Source of the DNA: Mycoplasmopsis arginini
GTDB lineage: Bacteria > Bacillota_I > Bacilli_A > Mycoplasmatales > Metamycoplasmataceae
Assembly: GCF_900660725.1 (NCBI RefSeq)
Contig: NZ_LR215044.1
Location: forward strand, 1 to 64,000
Reading direction: 5' to 3'
Length of the DNA: 64,000 nucleotides
The position numbers and the translations under genes are program-made. The notes beneath the pieces were generated by a model, which was not told where the DNA came from, did not search any database, and saw only the letters and a program-made list of their open reading frames with translations. Shown here in pieces: positions 44,827 to 56,298 of this stretch. Position 1 is the stretch's first letter; every line of letters starts with the position of its first letter.

Positions 44827-44842
44827 TGTTATAATTTCAACG
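44827..44842 (+). promoter_or_regulatory. Extended -10 promoter of arcB-arcC
   Basis: TGTTATAAT at 44827-44835 is an extended -10 element about 100 bases upstream of the arcB ATG. The leader contains a GTGTTTT...AAAACAC hairpin near 44843 and ends in TAGGAGA as ribosome-binding site. Confidence 0.6.
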
Positions 44843-44935
44843 TGTTTTATTTAATAAATTAAAAACACTAAAAATTAAAAGTCTATCTAAAAAAATAAAA
44901 AAACATATAAACAAATATACTAGGAGATTTATTAT

Positions 44936-45979
44936 ATGCCAATGAATTTAAAAGGTCGTAGTTTAGATACAGCTCTAAACTTCACAACCGAAGAAATTAA
45001 CTATCTTTTAGATCTTTCTTGAGAATTAAAGAAAGCTAAAATGCAAGGATTACATGTTAACAACCGTCCTCTAACAGGATCAAATATTGTTATTATGTTC
45101 CAAAAAGACTCAACTAGAACACGTTGTGCTTTCGAAGTTGCTGCTGCTGATTTAGGAGCAAGCTGTACATACATCGGACCTACAGGATCAAACTTTGGTA
45201 AAAAAGAATCAGTTGAAGATACAGCTATGGTTTTAGGTCAAATGTACGACGGTATTGAATTCCGTGGATTCAAACAATCAGATGTTGAAGCTTTAGCTAA
45301 ATACTCAGGTGTTCCAGTATGAAACGGTTTAACCGATGCTGAACACCCAACACAAATGTTAGCTGACTACTTAACATTTAAAGAATTTGTTGGTGACCTA
45401 AGAGGAAAGAAAATTGTTTTCGCAGGTGACATTAAAAACAACGTTGCTCGTTCATTAATGATCGGTGCTGCATTCTTTGGTGTACACATTGTTATGTGTG
45501 GTCCAAAAGCACAATGAGAAATTGTTAAAAATGGTCCAGACCATAAAGCAGTTTACGAAGCAGTTCAAAAACTATTTGAACGTAATGGTGGATCAGTTTC
45601 ATTCTCAGACAACAAATTAGAAGCTGCTAAAGATGCAGATGCTATCTACACAGACGTTTGAGTATCATTAGGTGAACCATTTGAATTATTTGAACCTCGT
45701 ATTCAAGAATTAGGTGCTTTCCAAGTTGACATGGCTATGATGAAAGCAGCAAAAGAAAGCGTTATTTTCTTACACTGCTTACCAGCATTCCACGATGACA
45801 AAACTTTATTCTCAGCTGAAATTAAAGAAAAACTTGGTGCAAAATACCCAGTTGTTGCAACAGGTGCTATGGAAGTTACTGACGAAGTATTCCAATCAAA
45901 ATACAACAAATCAATTCAACAAGCTGGAAACCGTATGCACACAATTAAAGCAGTTATTCTAGCTACAATAGGATACTAA
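44936..45979 (+). CDS. arcB: Catabolic ornithine carbamoyltransferase
   Basis: Converts citrulline plus phosphate to ornithine and carbamoyl phosphate in the arginine dihydrolase pathway. 347 residues, typical of catabolic OTC. Carbamoyl-phosphate site STRTRCAFE near residue 60, HPTQ near 138, ornithine-site DVWVSLGE near 240, and HCLPAFHD near 279. TGA codons at 45020, 45320, 45515 and 45659 are Trp. Start ATG at 44936 has TAGGAGA 9 bases upstream. The gene uses many C-ending codons, unlike its neighbours, pointing to high expression. arcC follows after two bases. Confidence 0.97.
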
Positions 45980-45981
45980 TT

Positions 45982-46917
45982 ATGAGTAGAATTGTTATTG
46001 CTTTAGGCGGAAACGCTTTAGGAAACAACCCAGCAGAACAAAAAGAACTAGTTAAAATTCCTGCCAAAAAAATCGCAGAACTAGTTAAAGCTGGACACGA
46101 AGTTATTGTTGGCCACGGTAACGGACCACAAGTTGGTATGATCTTTAACGGCTTTGTAAGTGCTGCTTCAGTTAACCCTAAATCACCATTAGTTCCTTTA
46201 CCAGAAGCTGGTGCTATGTCACAAGGATATATTGGTTACCACATGGTAAATGCTATTACTAATTCATTCAAAGAGGAAGGAATTGAAGAAAAAGAAGTTT
46301 TATATCTTTTAACACAAACTTTAGTAGATCCTAAAGACCCTGCTTTCTTAAACCCAACTAAACCTATTGGTCCATTCTTCCCTTCAAGAGAAGAAGCAGA
46401 AGTTGCTAACCCAAATAGTGTTATTGTTGAAGATGCTGGACGTGGATTTAGAAAAGTTGTTGCTTCTCCAAAACCAATCAACTTTGTTGGTATTAACCAA
46501 ATGAAAAATGCTATTAACTCAGGTGCTACAGTTATCGTTGGTGGTGGTGGTGGTATCCCTACTGTTAAAGATGAAAATGGATTCATCAATGGTGTTGATG
46601 GTGTTATCGACAAAGACTTTGCTTTAGCTAAAATGGCTGCTTTAACAAACGCTGATTACTTCATCGTTTTAACAGCAGTTGATTATGTTAAAGTAAACTT
46701 TGGAAAACCAGATCAAAAAGATCTAAAACACGCAACAAAAGCTGAATTAGAAAAATACATTGAAGAAAAACAATTTGCTCCAGGAAGCATGTTACCAAAA
46801 GTACAAGCTGCTATTAAATTCGTTGAAGAAGGCGGAAAAGCTGCTTTCATCGGAGATTTAAAAGATTTAGAAGACATTATTGCCGAAAAAATAGGTACAA
46901 AAGTTACTTTAAATTAA
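45982..46917 (+). CDS. arcC: Carbamate kinase
   Basis: Makes ATP from carbamoyl phosphate, the energy-yielding last step of arginine fermentation. 311 residues of the amino-acid-kinase fold. N-terminal IALGGNALG, then GHGNGPQVG near residue 48, INSGATVIVGGGGGIP near 174, DKDFALAKMA near 212, and FAPGSMLPKVQAA near 262. Follows arcB by two bases; both end at the terminator at 46939. C-ending codons are common, as in arcB. Confidence 0.97.
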   Translation: MSRIVIALGGNALGNNPAEQKELVKIPAKKIAELVKAGHEVIVGHGNGPQVGMIFNGFVSAASVNPKSPLVPLPEAGAMSQGYIGYHMVNAITNSFKEEGIEEKEVLYLLTQTLVDPKDPAFLNPTKPIGPFFPSREEAEVANPNSVIVEDAGRGFRKVVASPKPINFVGINQMKNAINSGATVIVGGGGGIPTVKDENGFINGVDGVIDKDFALAKMAALTNADYFIVLTAVDYVKVNFGKPDQKDLKHATKAELEKYIEEKQFAPGSMLPKVQAAIKFVEEGGKAAFIGDLKDLEDIIAEKIGTKVTLN

Positions 46918-46938
46918 TTTTAAATTTATATATATAAA

Positions 46939-46967
46939 AAGTCGGGATTTCTAATCCCGGCTATTTT
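46939..46967 (+). terminator. Intrinsic terminator after arcC
   Basis: GTCGGGATT (46941-46949) pairs with AATCCCGGC (46953-46961), then a T-rich tail. It lies two bases before the end of the converging rlmB. Confidence 0.83.
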
Positions 46968-46968
46968 A

Positions 46969-47664
46969 TTATTTATTTTTTTGATTGAAAATTTCATACA
47001 AGCATACTGCTGTTGCAACTGAAACATTTAGCGATTGAACGGCTTCACTATCTTGTTTAATGTAAATTATTTCATCAGCGTGTTTTAATAAAGTTTTAGA
47101 AACTCCTGATCCTTCATTACCCATAATTAAGGCAACAGGAAAACTGAAATTAGTTTTAGAAATAATTTTTGCCTTGTCATTTAAAGCGGTTGCATAAATT
47201 CAAAAACCGTTTTTTTTCAAAAATTCAATAAATTCAAATAAACTTGTTACTTTAATAATTTTTACATTTTTAAATCCGCCAGATGATGTTTTTAAAACAG
47301 TTGGGGTAACATCAACACTTCGATCTTTTGGGATAATAATATGTTTAATTCCAAAGACATTAGAAGATCTTATAATTGCTCCAAAATTTTGTGGATCTTG
47401 TATATGATCTAAAATTAATACAGTTTCAGGTTTATCTTTCAAAATTGTATGAATATCATGATAATTAAAAGGTGCGATTTCAGCAATATAGCCCTGATGG
47501 TTTCCATTTGTTATTTTATTCATTTCATTCATTGAAAGATAAGTGATATTTTTAAATTTAATTGACTTATTTTCTAAACCTTTTAGCAAATAGATTCTTA
47601 TAATTGGAAAATTATTTTCTAAAGCTTCTAAGACAGAATTTTTACCATAAATAAAATTTTTCAT
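46969..47664 (-). CDS. rlmB: RlmB/TrmH-family rRNA methyltransferase
   Basis: A 231-residue SpoU-class (knotted) 2'-O-methyltransferase that modifies a G in 23S rRNA. The N-terminus FIYGKNSVLEAL is the typical substrate-binding domain start. SpoU motifs: LDHIQDPQNFGAIIRSSN (motif 1) near 92, LIMGNEGSGVS (motif 2) near 189, and LNVSVATAVCLYE (motif 3) near 213. TGA at 47200 is Trp. The ATG overlaps the cysS stop by one base; the cysS-rlmB pairing is common in Firmicutes. Confidence 0.9.
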
Positions 47665-48872
47665 TAAATTAAATTTTGTTCCTTTAATATTTTTCTAATT
47701 TCATCAGCTTTTTCATATTCTTTGGATTCAACGTATTTCTTTCATTCCAAATATTTATCTTTCATTTCTTGTGAAACTTTTAAATCAGGAAATTGAAAAC
47801 CTAATAATTTCATAATTTGAATTAAAGTTGTAAAATTTTCTTCTTTCTTTGAAAGTTCCATTATTTCTTTAAAAACAAAAGAAAAGTTTAAATCAGCAGC
47901 TCCTTTAATTACTTCATTAACTCTTTTAATGTCATATAGTTCGAAATTAATGTTTTTTAATTGAACAGTATTGTTAATAAATTTAAACTTATTAATAGTT
48001 TTTTGTAAAGAATCAAAAATTTCGTCAGTTAAATTAATTGGTTTAGTGTAGTTTGTTGTTAGTATCAAAAGTTTATATGTATCTGGGTCGTACTTTTTAA
48101 TAAAGTCATGTGGAAAAATCAAATTACCAATTGATTTTGACATTTTTTGATTTTTGTAGTTAAGTGTTCCAAAGTGTATTCAACCGTTAGAAATTGGTTT
48201 TTGATAAATAGAATAATGTTGAATATTTTCATTTTCATGGTGTGGAAAAATTAAATCAATTCCACCTCCATGAATATCAATTGTTTCACCATTGAAATAT
48301 TTATCAATAAAACAACTACATTCAGTATGTCAACCTGGCCGCCCTAAACCAAAAGGACTATCGTATTTAATTCCTCTTTCAGTTTCTTTTCATAAGGCAA
48401 AATCTTGAACATTCTTTTTGTTAAGTTCATTATTTTCTTCATTAATTAAGTTTTCTAATTTTTGATTACTTACTGAACCATAAATTTCTTTAAATTTTAA
48501 AACATCAAAAAAGACATTACCGCCAACTTGATAAGCTGCTTTTTTGTCAATCATTTTTTGAATATAATCATACATATCTTGTAAAGAATCTGTTACTCTA
48601 ACTATCTTATTAGGTTTTTCTAAGTTAAAGATTTCAAATAAATTTAAATAATATTCTTCGTATTTTTTTGCTATTTCATTTTCAGTTTTATTCTCTTCAA
48701 TTGCTTTATTGATAATTTTGTCATCAATATCAGTAATGTTATTTAAATAAAAAATTTGCTCTCCTAAATATCTTTGAGCACGAATCATAATATCAAAAGT
48801 TACTGTAGGTCTTAGATTGCCAATATGTGGATAATTATAAACAGTTGGACCGCATAAATAATATTTTTTCAT
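47664..48872 (-). CDS. cysS: Cysteinyl-tRNA synthetase
   Basis: A class I synthetase of 402 residues. [15 protein letters not shown] near residue 6 contains the zinc Cys and the HIGN signature; GWHTECS near 184 adds zinc ligands; KMSKSIGN near 240 is the KMSKS loop. It is about 60 residues shorter than E. coli CysS, as in other mollicutes. TGA codons at several sites are Trp. I choose ATG 48872 rather than 48881 because the latter overlaps the -10 TATAAT (48880-48885). The mRNA would then have essentially no leader. Confidence 0.92.
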
Positions 48873-48879
48873 AAAGAAC

Positions 48880-48914
48880 ATTATATAAGAAAAAGGGTAA
48901 ATTTATTATATAAT
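48880..48914. promoter_or_regulatory. Divergent promoters of cysS and argS
   Basis: TATAAT on the minus strand (48880-48885) and TATAAT on the plus strand (48909-48914). Each lies about 7-9 bases from the ATG of its gene (48872 and 48923), and neither ATG has a ribosome-binding site. Transcripts are probably leaderless. Confidence 0.5.
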
Positions 48915-48922
48915 AATAAAAT

Positions 48923-50548
48923 ATGAAAACGGCAAAAGAAATTATTATAAGCTCGATTAATGAAGCTTTAGACAAATTAAAAATAAACAAAACAGTAGTA
49001 TTGACAGAGGCAAAAAACTACGGAGATTATTCTACAAACATTGCATTAACATTGCAAAAAGAATTAAGAAAAAAAGCAACTGAAATTGCTCAAGAAATTG
49101 TAAAAAATATTGATTTAAATAAGTATAAACAAATTAGTGAAATCCAAGTTGCTGAACCTGGATTTATTAACTTTTGAGTATCTAATTCAGTTTTAGCTGA
49201 TACTGTTAATTTAATTAATGAATTAGGTTCTGAATATGGAAGTTTTTCAAAAGAAAATAAAGGAAAAATAAATGTAGAATTTGTTTCAGCAAACCCTACA
49301 GGATATTTGCATATTGGTCATGCAAGAAATGCAGCAATTGGAGCAACATTATGTAATATTTTAGAAAAAGCCGGCCATAAAGTAGTTAGGGAATATTTAG
49401 TTAACGACTACGGAAATCAAATGAATAAATTAGCAATTTCAATTTTTGCAAGATATCAACAAATTTTTGATCCTTCATATGAATTACCTGAAGACGCATA
49501 CCGTGGTGGAGATAATATCATATTTGCGCAATCATTTTATGAACAATACAAAGATAAATATAAAGGTGTTGAATATACAAAAGAAATCGAATTGATCTTT
49601 AGAGAATTTGGTAGAGAAATTGCATTAAAAAATATTGAGGAAGATTTAAAAAACTTTGGAGTTTGATTTGATTTGTATACATCAGAAAAAGTTCAATATG
49701 AAAAAGATTTAGTTTGACCAGCAATTAGAAGATTAAAAACCACTTATGTTAAAGATGGTGCAACATGATTGCAAACAACAAAAGGTGGAAAAGACGATAA
49801 GGATAGAGTTATTATTAAAAGAAATGGTGAATCAACTTATTTATGTGCAGATATTGCTTACCATGAACAAAAATTTAGACAATTAGAAGATCCTGAAAAA
49901 GGTAAAATTATTGATATTTGAGGAGCTGACCACTCGGGTTATGTTGAACGGGTAAAATTTGCTTTTGAGGATTTAGGATATCGTAGAGATCAATTAGAAA
50001 TTATTTTATTCCAATTAATTAGAGTTATGAAAGATGGCAAAGAAATCAAGATGTCTAAACGTCTTGGAACATCTTTAACATTAAGAGAATTAATGGATGA
50101 AGTTGGAAAAGATGCAATTAGATTTTTCCTAATTGAAAGATCATATAATTCAAAAATTGATTTTGATATTAAAAAAGTTACAAGCACTGACGAAACAAAC
50201 TCAATGTACATTATCAAATATGCACATGCTCGTTGTGTTCAATTATTACAAAAATTTAATTATGAAAATCCTAAAGCATTCGAATTAAATGATGAGTTTT
50301 CACAAAAAATAGTTTCAGAATTGAAAGAATATCCAGATTTAATTGCAACTATGGCTAAAACATATAAAGTTAATTTATTACCTCCATATTTACTAAAATT
50401 AGCCGGAGCATTTAATTCATTTTATTCAAATGTTAAAGTTATCGATTCACCAAATGAAGAAAGTTATGTAGCTTTAGTTAAGGCAGTAAAAACAGTTTTA
50501 GCAGATGCAATGAAGTTGATGGATTTAGATATTCCTGAAAAAATGTAA
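48923..50548 (+). CDS. argS: Arginyl-tRNA synthetase
   Basis: A 541-residue class I synthetase. The N-terminal add-1 domain ([15 protein letters not shown]) covers about 25-100. HIGH motif is [17 protein letters not shown] near 123; the region [12 protein letters not shown] near 333 and the KMSKR loop at about 372 are present; the C-terminal anticodon domain ([11 protein letters not shown] onward) is complete. Several TGA codons (49175, 49664, 49715 and others) are Trp. Its start has a TATAAT only nine bases upstream and no ribosome-binding site. Being an arginine user, it competes with ArcA for the same substrate. Confidence 0.96.
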
Positions 50549-50557
50549 TTTAATAAT

Positions 50558-50595
50558 AAAAAAACAGCCCTAATATTTTTTGGAGCTGTTTTTTA
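50558..50595 (+). terminator. Intrinsic terminator after argS
   Basis: AAAACAGC (50561-50568) pairs with GCTGTTTT (50585-50592), 16-base loop, T tail. Confidence 0.75.
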
Positions 50596-50632
50596 ATTCA
50601 ATTTTATAATTTAAAAAAATGTATAAAAAAAA

Positions 50633-50726
50633 TGGCGGGTAAGAGAGGATTTGAACCTCCGCGGGTGCTTTATACACCCCTACAGTCTTAGCAGGACCGC
50701 CTCTTCGACCACTTGAGTACTTACCC
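50633..50726 (-). tRNA. tRNA-Ser (anticodon GCT)
   Basis: 94 bases with a long variable arm. Acceptor GGGTAAG pairs with CTTACCC; loop CTGCTAA gives anticodon GCT (AGC/AGU codons); T arm GGAGGTTCAAATCCTC; CCA is encoded. Confidence 0.95.
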
Positions 50727-50782
50727 ATACCTTAATTAAGCAATGTAAATTATATACTAATATCATGAAAAAAATAAGAAAT

Positions 50783-50816
50783 AAAAGATAAGAAACCTAA
50801 AATTTTCTTATCTTTT
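50783..50816 (-). terminator. Intrinsic terminator of the nuclease lipoprotein gene
   Basis: AAAAGATAAGAAA pairs with TTTTCTTATCTTTT (ending 50816). The stop codon of the gene (50808-50810) is inside the stem. Confidence 0.75.
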
Positions 50817-52154
50817 GCCTTTTGGAGGATATATTTCTTCAATCTTATCGCCTCAAATTCCTATTTTCTTTTCTCTAGCTTGTCTTTCACTTTTCTTAAT
50901 TCAATGATAATAATTTTCATTTTTAGTGTAATACTTGCTTTTTGAATTTAAGTTAATATATTCTACTTTACTATGACCATTTTTAATTAATTCATTATTA
51001 AGGCAAATAAATTTACCATTTGATTTTTCAATAATAATTATTGCGACGATTCTTCCGTATGGATCAAAGAAAAATCTTCCTTCATCAGTATTTTTTTCAC
51101 TAATTGTAGTTTGAGGAATAACTCAAATTCTTTTCGCTTCTTCAAGATTAGATATAGTGAATTTTTTTGCTAACGTACCATACTTATATTGTTTACCATT
51201 TGTTGGCTGGAAGTCCCCATTATTATCTTTAAATCATGTTTCAGGTGTGTCGATTCCTGAAAATCTAAATTTATTTTCTTCATTACTTAAAATACTATTG
51301 AATTTTGCTGTATCTCCGTCATTAACATCTACCAATTTAACTTCAGTAGCAAGACCTTCTTGGAATCTATTTGAAAAATTATATTCTTTATCATTAACAA
51401 CAATAGATTTATTTGTAATTTTTATTTCTTTATTGTTATCTTCTGGCTCAGGTATTGGTTGAGGTTCAGGCTCTGGCTCTGGTTGTGGTTGCGGACTTGG
51501 TTCTATTTTATATATTTGATCAAGATCTTCATTATTTATTGTGTTATCAGGGTTAAATAAGAAACCATATTTCAATTTAAGAATTGCAATTTTTCAATTA
51601 TCTCAGTTAGGAATCTTCTTATTAATTAAAGATCTAACCTTTTTATTTAAAACAATAAATCTTTTTACAACGTTATCAAATTCTTCTACGCTAAAAATTC
51701 GTTTTTTAGTTAAAACATCACGTATGTCTAAAAAATCAGGTGTTATTTTATGTATTTCACTTTTTTCCAAAAAGCCTTCCATATTAACAACAAAATGAAA
51801 TAATTCATAAATTACTTTTAATTTTTCTTCTGGCTTTTTAAGACCTTCTGGCAATTTATCAAGTAAAACTGGCGAATTTTGTGTAAATTCCAATAAAGAT
51901 AAAAGATTCTTAATATAGTATTTAGATCTTTGGTTTAAAAAATCCTTAGGTGAACTTTCGATTACAGCTTTTGCATAAGAATAAAGCGCATTATCAATAA
52001 TATTTGGATTTTCCTTATCCAAACTTTTTATTTTTTCTTGAATTTCTTTTATTTCATTTTCTTCTTTATTGCTACATGAAATTAAGGCAATAGCAGATAG
52101 TGGAACAAATGATGTAGCCAATCCTGATAGTATTAGTTTAGTTCTTTTCTTCAT
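50808..52154 (-). CDS. Surface lipoprotein with thermonuclease (SNase) domain
   Basis: A 448-residue lipoprotein. Signal peptide with SAIALISC; lipid Cys at residue 27. Residues 28-220 are helical and unassigned. A Pro-Glu-Gln-rich linker (PQPQPEPEPEPQPIPEPE) near 224-241 separates the C-terminal staphylococcal-nuclease domain (about 260-425). All catalytic residues of S. aureus nuclease are matched: NDGDT, R297 in FRFSGID, D302-T303-x-E305, and R368 in PYGR. It would degrade host DNA and RNA at the cell surface to supply nucleotides, as proposed for MnuA-type mycoplasma nucleases. TGA codons are Trp. It lies 16 bases downstream of fba. Confidence 0.88.
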
Positions 52155-52170
52155 AAATTTTTCCTCGTAA

Positions 52171-53013
52171 TTAAAATTTATTTAACAGCTCTTTTGCTTT
52201 GTTATATAGAGCTTCATTTGCTTTTTTATATAGCTTTCTTGGATTATAATTTTTGTCTTCCATAATATTATTATTAATAATAAATTCATTTATCGCTCTT
52301 GCATTTTCAATTTGAAGTTCGGTATTGATATTTATCTTAGTAATGCCACAAGATATACATTTCCTTATATCTTCTTCACTTATACCTGATCCACCATGCA
52401 AAACTAGAGGCATTTTAACGGCATCATTAATTTCTTTTAACAAATTAAAATTAATTCCTTTTCAATCGCTCGGATATTCACCATGGATATTGCCAATTCC
52501 AATTGCGAGCATATCAATACCAATTTCCTTAAAAGCAACAGCTTCACTAATTTTAGTGTAAACAACTTCGCAAACTATTTTATCTTCAATACCACCAATT
52601 CTTCCGGTTTCACATTCTAAAGATACATTTTTTTCTTTACATAATTGCAACACTTTTTTTGATAATTCTAGATTCTTTTCAAAAGGCATTTTGCTGCCGT
52701 CAAACATAAGTGAAGTGAAGTTAGCTTCAAGTGCTTTAAGACAATCTTCATAACTTCCGTGATCTAAATGTAAACAGACATCGGTAGTAATATTTAAATC
52801 TTTGATTAATGAAGTAACTACTGCATAACAAACATTATAGCCGCCAAAATATTTAGCGGCTGAAGGGCTAACTCCTAAAATGATAGGTTTATTAGAATCA
52901 TTTGCAGCAAGTAAAACTTGTTTAGTTCATTCTAAATTATTTATATTGATGTGAAAAACAACTTTTTTATTTTCGTAGGCCTTTTTTAAAATTTCTTTAG
53001 CACTAACTAACAT
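52171..53013 (-). CDS. fba: Fructose-bisphosphate aldolase, class II
   Basis: A 280-residue zinc aldolase that splits fructose-1,6-bisphosphate. Zinc-ligand His residues are in LHLDHG near 79 and in IGNIHGEYP near 176 and VLHGGSGI near 204; ECETGRIGGIED near 130 is the glutamate-containing segment typical of class II. The substrate site ININTELQ near 228 is intact. Start ATG 53013 lacks a strong ribosome-binding site and lies close to the hairpin at 53024, so how it is expressed is unclear. It converges on no gene; the nuclease lipoprotein follows on the same strand. Confidence 0.93.
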
Positions 53014-53023
53014 AAAAAAATAA

Positions 53024-53057
53024 AAAAACTAGTCAGTAAAAAAAGACTAGTTTTTAA
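53024..53057 (-). terminator. Terminator between rpoE and fba
   Basis: AAAACTAGTC pairs with GACTAGTTTT around a ten-base loop, with A/T runs on both sides. On the minus strand it overlaps the rpoE stop codon (53047-53049). Confidence 0.8.
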
Positions 53058-53316
53058 AATCAGGTCTTATTGTTGTTCAAGTACCATCAATATTGTGAAA
53101 GAATCTACCGTCGACTGTTAATAAACGGTAGAACTCGCCACGTTTTCTTAATAATATTTGTTCATCAGAAACATTTTCATCATTTTCGTTTCTTCATCTT
53201 TCAAATAATACTTGTTGAATTGAGTTAAATAATGTATAGAAGTCTAAATTTTGTTTTTCTTGTAAAATTTCTTCAGCGACATCAAGTAATGTTTTGTATT
53301 GTTCTTTTTCAGCCAT
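53047..53316 (-). CDS. rpoE: RNA polymerase delta subunit (RpoE)
   Basis: An 89-residue protein with two Trp TGA codons. The sequence MAEKEQYKTLLDVAEEILQE, then DFYTLFNSIQQVLFERW, and RGEFYRLLTVDGRFFHNIDGTW follows the HARE-HTH fold of RNA polymerase delta (family pattern SMIDLAYEIL...F-x-ELF...FYTDLNTDGRFL...W-LR). It lacks the long acidic C-terminal tail of the Bacillus protein, as other mollicute versions do. The ATG at 53316 has AGAGGGAT upstream. It likely modulates RNA polymerase recycling. It is the first gene before the aldolase. Confidence 0.85.
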
Positions 53317-54921
<1,605 letters not shown>

Positions 54922-54956
54922 TAAATTACTATAAAATTATTTAATTTTATATATTA

Positions 54957-54989
54957 AAAATCTCCAGCACTTGCTGGGGATATTTTTTA
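54957..54989 (+). terminator. Intrinsic terminator after arcA
   Basis: ATCTCCAGC (54960-54968) pairs with GCTGGGGAT (54973-54981), four-base loop, T tail. Confidence 0.88.
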
Positions 54990-55043
54990 ATATTATTTCA
55001 AAAAATAATAATGTATGTAAAATAATAAATAAAAGGAAAATGT

Positions 55044-55127
55044 ATGGAAAATAAAAAAGTTAAATTATATAATGAACATCAAAAGTTTTTTCAAATTATT
55101 TGGTCCAAATTTTGGGGTTCATTATAA
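55044..55127 (+). CDS. 27-codon open frame running into palindrome B
   Basis: ATG with an AAAAGGAAAA ribosome-binding site reads MENKKVKLYNEHQ, then passes through the palindrome and ends at TAA 55125. The part before 55069 may be the 5' end of a gene disrupted by the repeat; the part after is repeat sequence. Functional expression is doubtful. Confidence 0.25.
   Translation: MENKKVKLYNEHQKFFQIIWSKFWGSL
55069..55125. repeat. Palindromic repeat, copy B
   Basis: 57 bases, arms ATAATGAACATCAAAAG and its imperfect complement ending GGGGTTCATTAT. In reverse orientation it matches copies A and C: TTGGTCCAA (reverse of TTGGACCAA) is shared. Confidence 0.75.
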
Positions 55128-55150
55128 AATATATTATATTTCCTGTTTAA

Positions 55151-55231
55151 ATGGAATATGGATTAATAAAGTTAATAAATGATTATTTTTATGATATAAA
55201 AAATTCTAAAGAACAGTCTTCTAAAAAATAA
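55151..55231 (+). CDS. 26-codon open frame after palindrome B
   Basis: ATG 55151 to TAA 55229, MEYGLIKLINDYFYDIKN and a Lys-rich end. No ribosome-binding site and no family. Possibly the remaining end of a deleted gene. Confidence 0.2.
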   Translation: MEYGLIKLINDYFYDIKNSKEQSSKK

Positions 55232-55414
55232 AATTATGTTAAAATATTAGAGTACTTTTTATATATAAAAAAGTATCGATAAATTATTCAATTAAAATTA
55301 ATTTATCAAACACTATTATGGATTCAATTGCATGTGCCAATAAAAAAAATGGTGTTAATTGTTAGAAATAATAGGAAGCTAAAAAACAAACAATTTTATA
55401 ACAAAGGAAAAAAT

Positions 55415-56272
55415 ATGTCAGAACAAAAACAAGTTGAACAAAAAACAACAGTTTCAACAGAACCAGTTATTGTTTCAAGAGAAAAATTATTAGAAGCTGG
55501 AACATACTTTGGACACAGAGTTAGCCGTTGAAACCCAAAAATGAAACAATACATTTATGGAAAAAGAGCTGGTATTCATATTATTGATATTGCTAAAACT
55601 CAAAAAACATTAGAATATGCTTACAAACTACTAAATAAAATGGCTCAAAAACCAATTTCATTTATTTGAGTAGGTACAAAAAAACAAGCTAAATCAGCTA
55701 TTGAAGCAGCAGCATCAAGAACAAACTCAGTTTATGTTTCAGAACGTTGATTAGGTGGAACTTTAACAAACTCACAAACAATTTTTAAAAGTGTTAAAGA
55801 ATTGGAAAGATTAGAAGAACTACAAAAAAATGGTTACAAAGGTTACACCAAAAAAGAAGGTCTTTTAAATGACAAGAAAATTGCTAAGCTACAAAAGAAC
55901 TTAGGTGGTATTAGAAAATTAGCTAACAAAGCTCAAATGCCTCAAGTTATGATCGTTGCATCTCCAATTGAAGATGAAATAGCTATTAGAGAAGCAAAAA
56001 GAAAAGGATTAAAAGTTTTTGCTATTCACGATACAAACTCAAATCCAGATTTAGTTGATTTTGTAATCCCAGCAAATGATGATTCAGCAAAATCATTAAC
56101 TTTAATTATTACCATCTTAGCAGATGCTATTGCTGCCGCTAGAGGTGAAGCACAATTATTCGCTTATAAATCAAACGAAGAAATTGTTTTACCAGAAGAC
56201 CCAAGATCAGCTGAAACAAAAGAAAGAAAATTTAGTAGACCAGTTGAATCAAAAACACAAGAAAATAAATAA
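55415..56272 (+). CDS. rpsB: Small ribosomal subunit protein uS2
   Basis: A 285-residue uS2. Diagnostic regions: [19 protein letters not shown] near 25-44, [15 protein letters not shown] near 49, WVGTKKQA near 86, [14 protein letters not shown] near 111, and [14 protein letters not shown] near 212. TGA at 55529 and others are Trp. I start at ATG 55415 (AAAGGAAAAAAT upstream); the longer frame from 55328 lies in the leader. The acidic and charged C-terminal 40 residues exceed the core length. tsf follows after 26 bases, the standard operon. Confidence 0.95.
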
Positions 56273-56298
56273 AGTTATCTAAAAAAAAGAGGTAAATT

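Larger units (their letters stand above)
54990..55414. other. 425-base region with palindrome B, two tiny open frames and the rpsB leader
   Basis: Contains a small open frame (55044-55127), palindrome B (55069-55125), another (55151-55231), and the rpsB leader with two AT-rich hairpins: AGTACTTTTTATATATAAAAAAGTA near 55251 and GATAAATTA/TAATTTATC near 55277. No larger gene. Confidence 0.55.

Noticed and set aside
48873-48881. ATG 48881 as start of cysS
   Set aside because: It overlaps the minus-strand TATAAT, and the following ATG gives the conserved [10 protein letters not shown] start.
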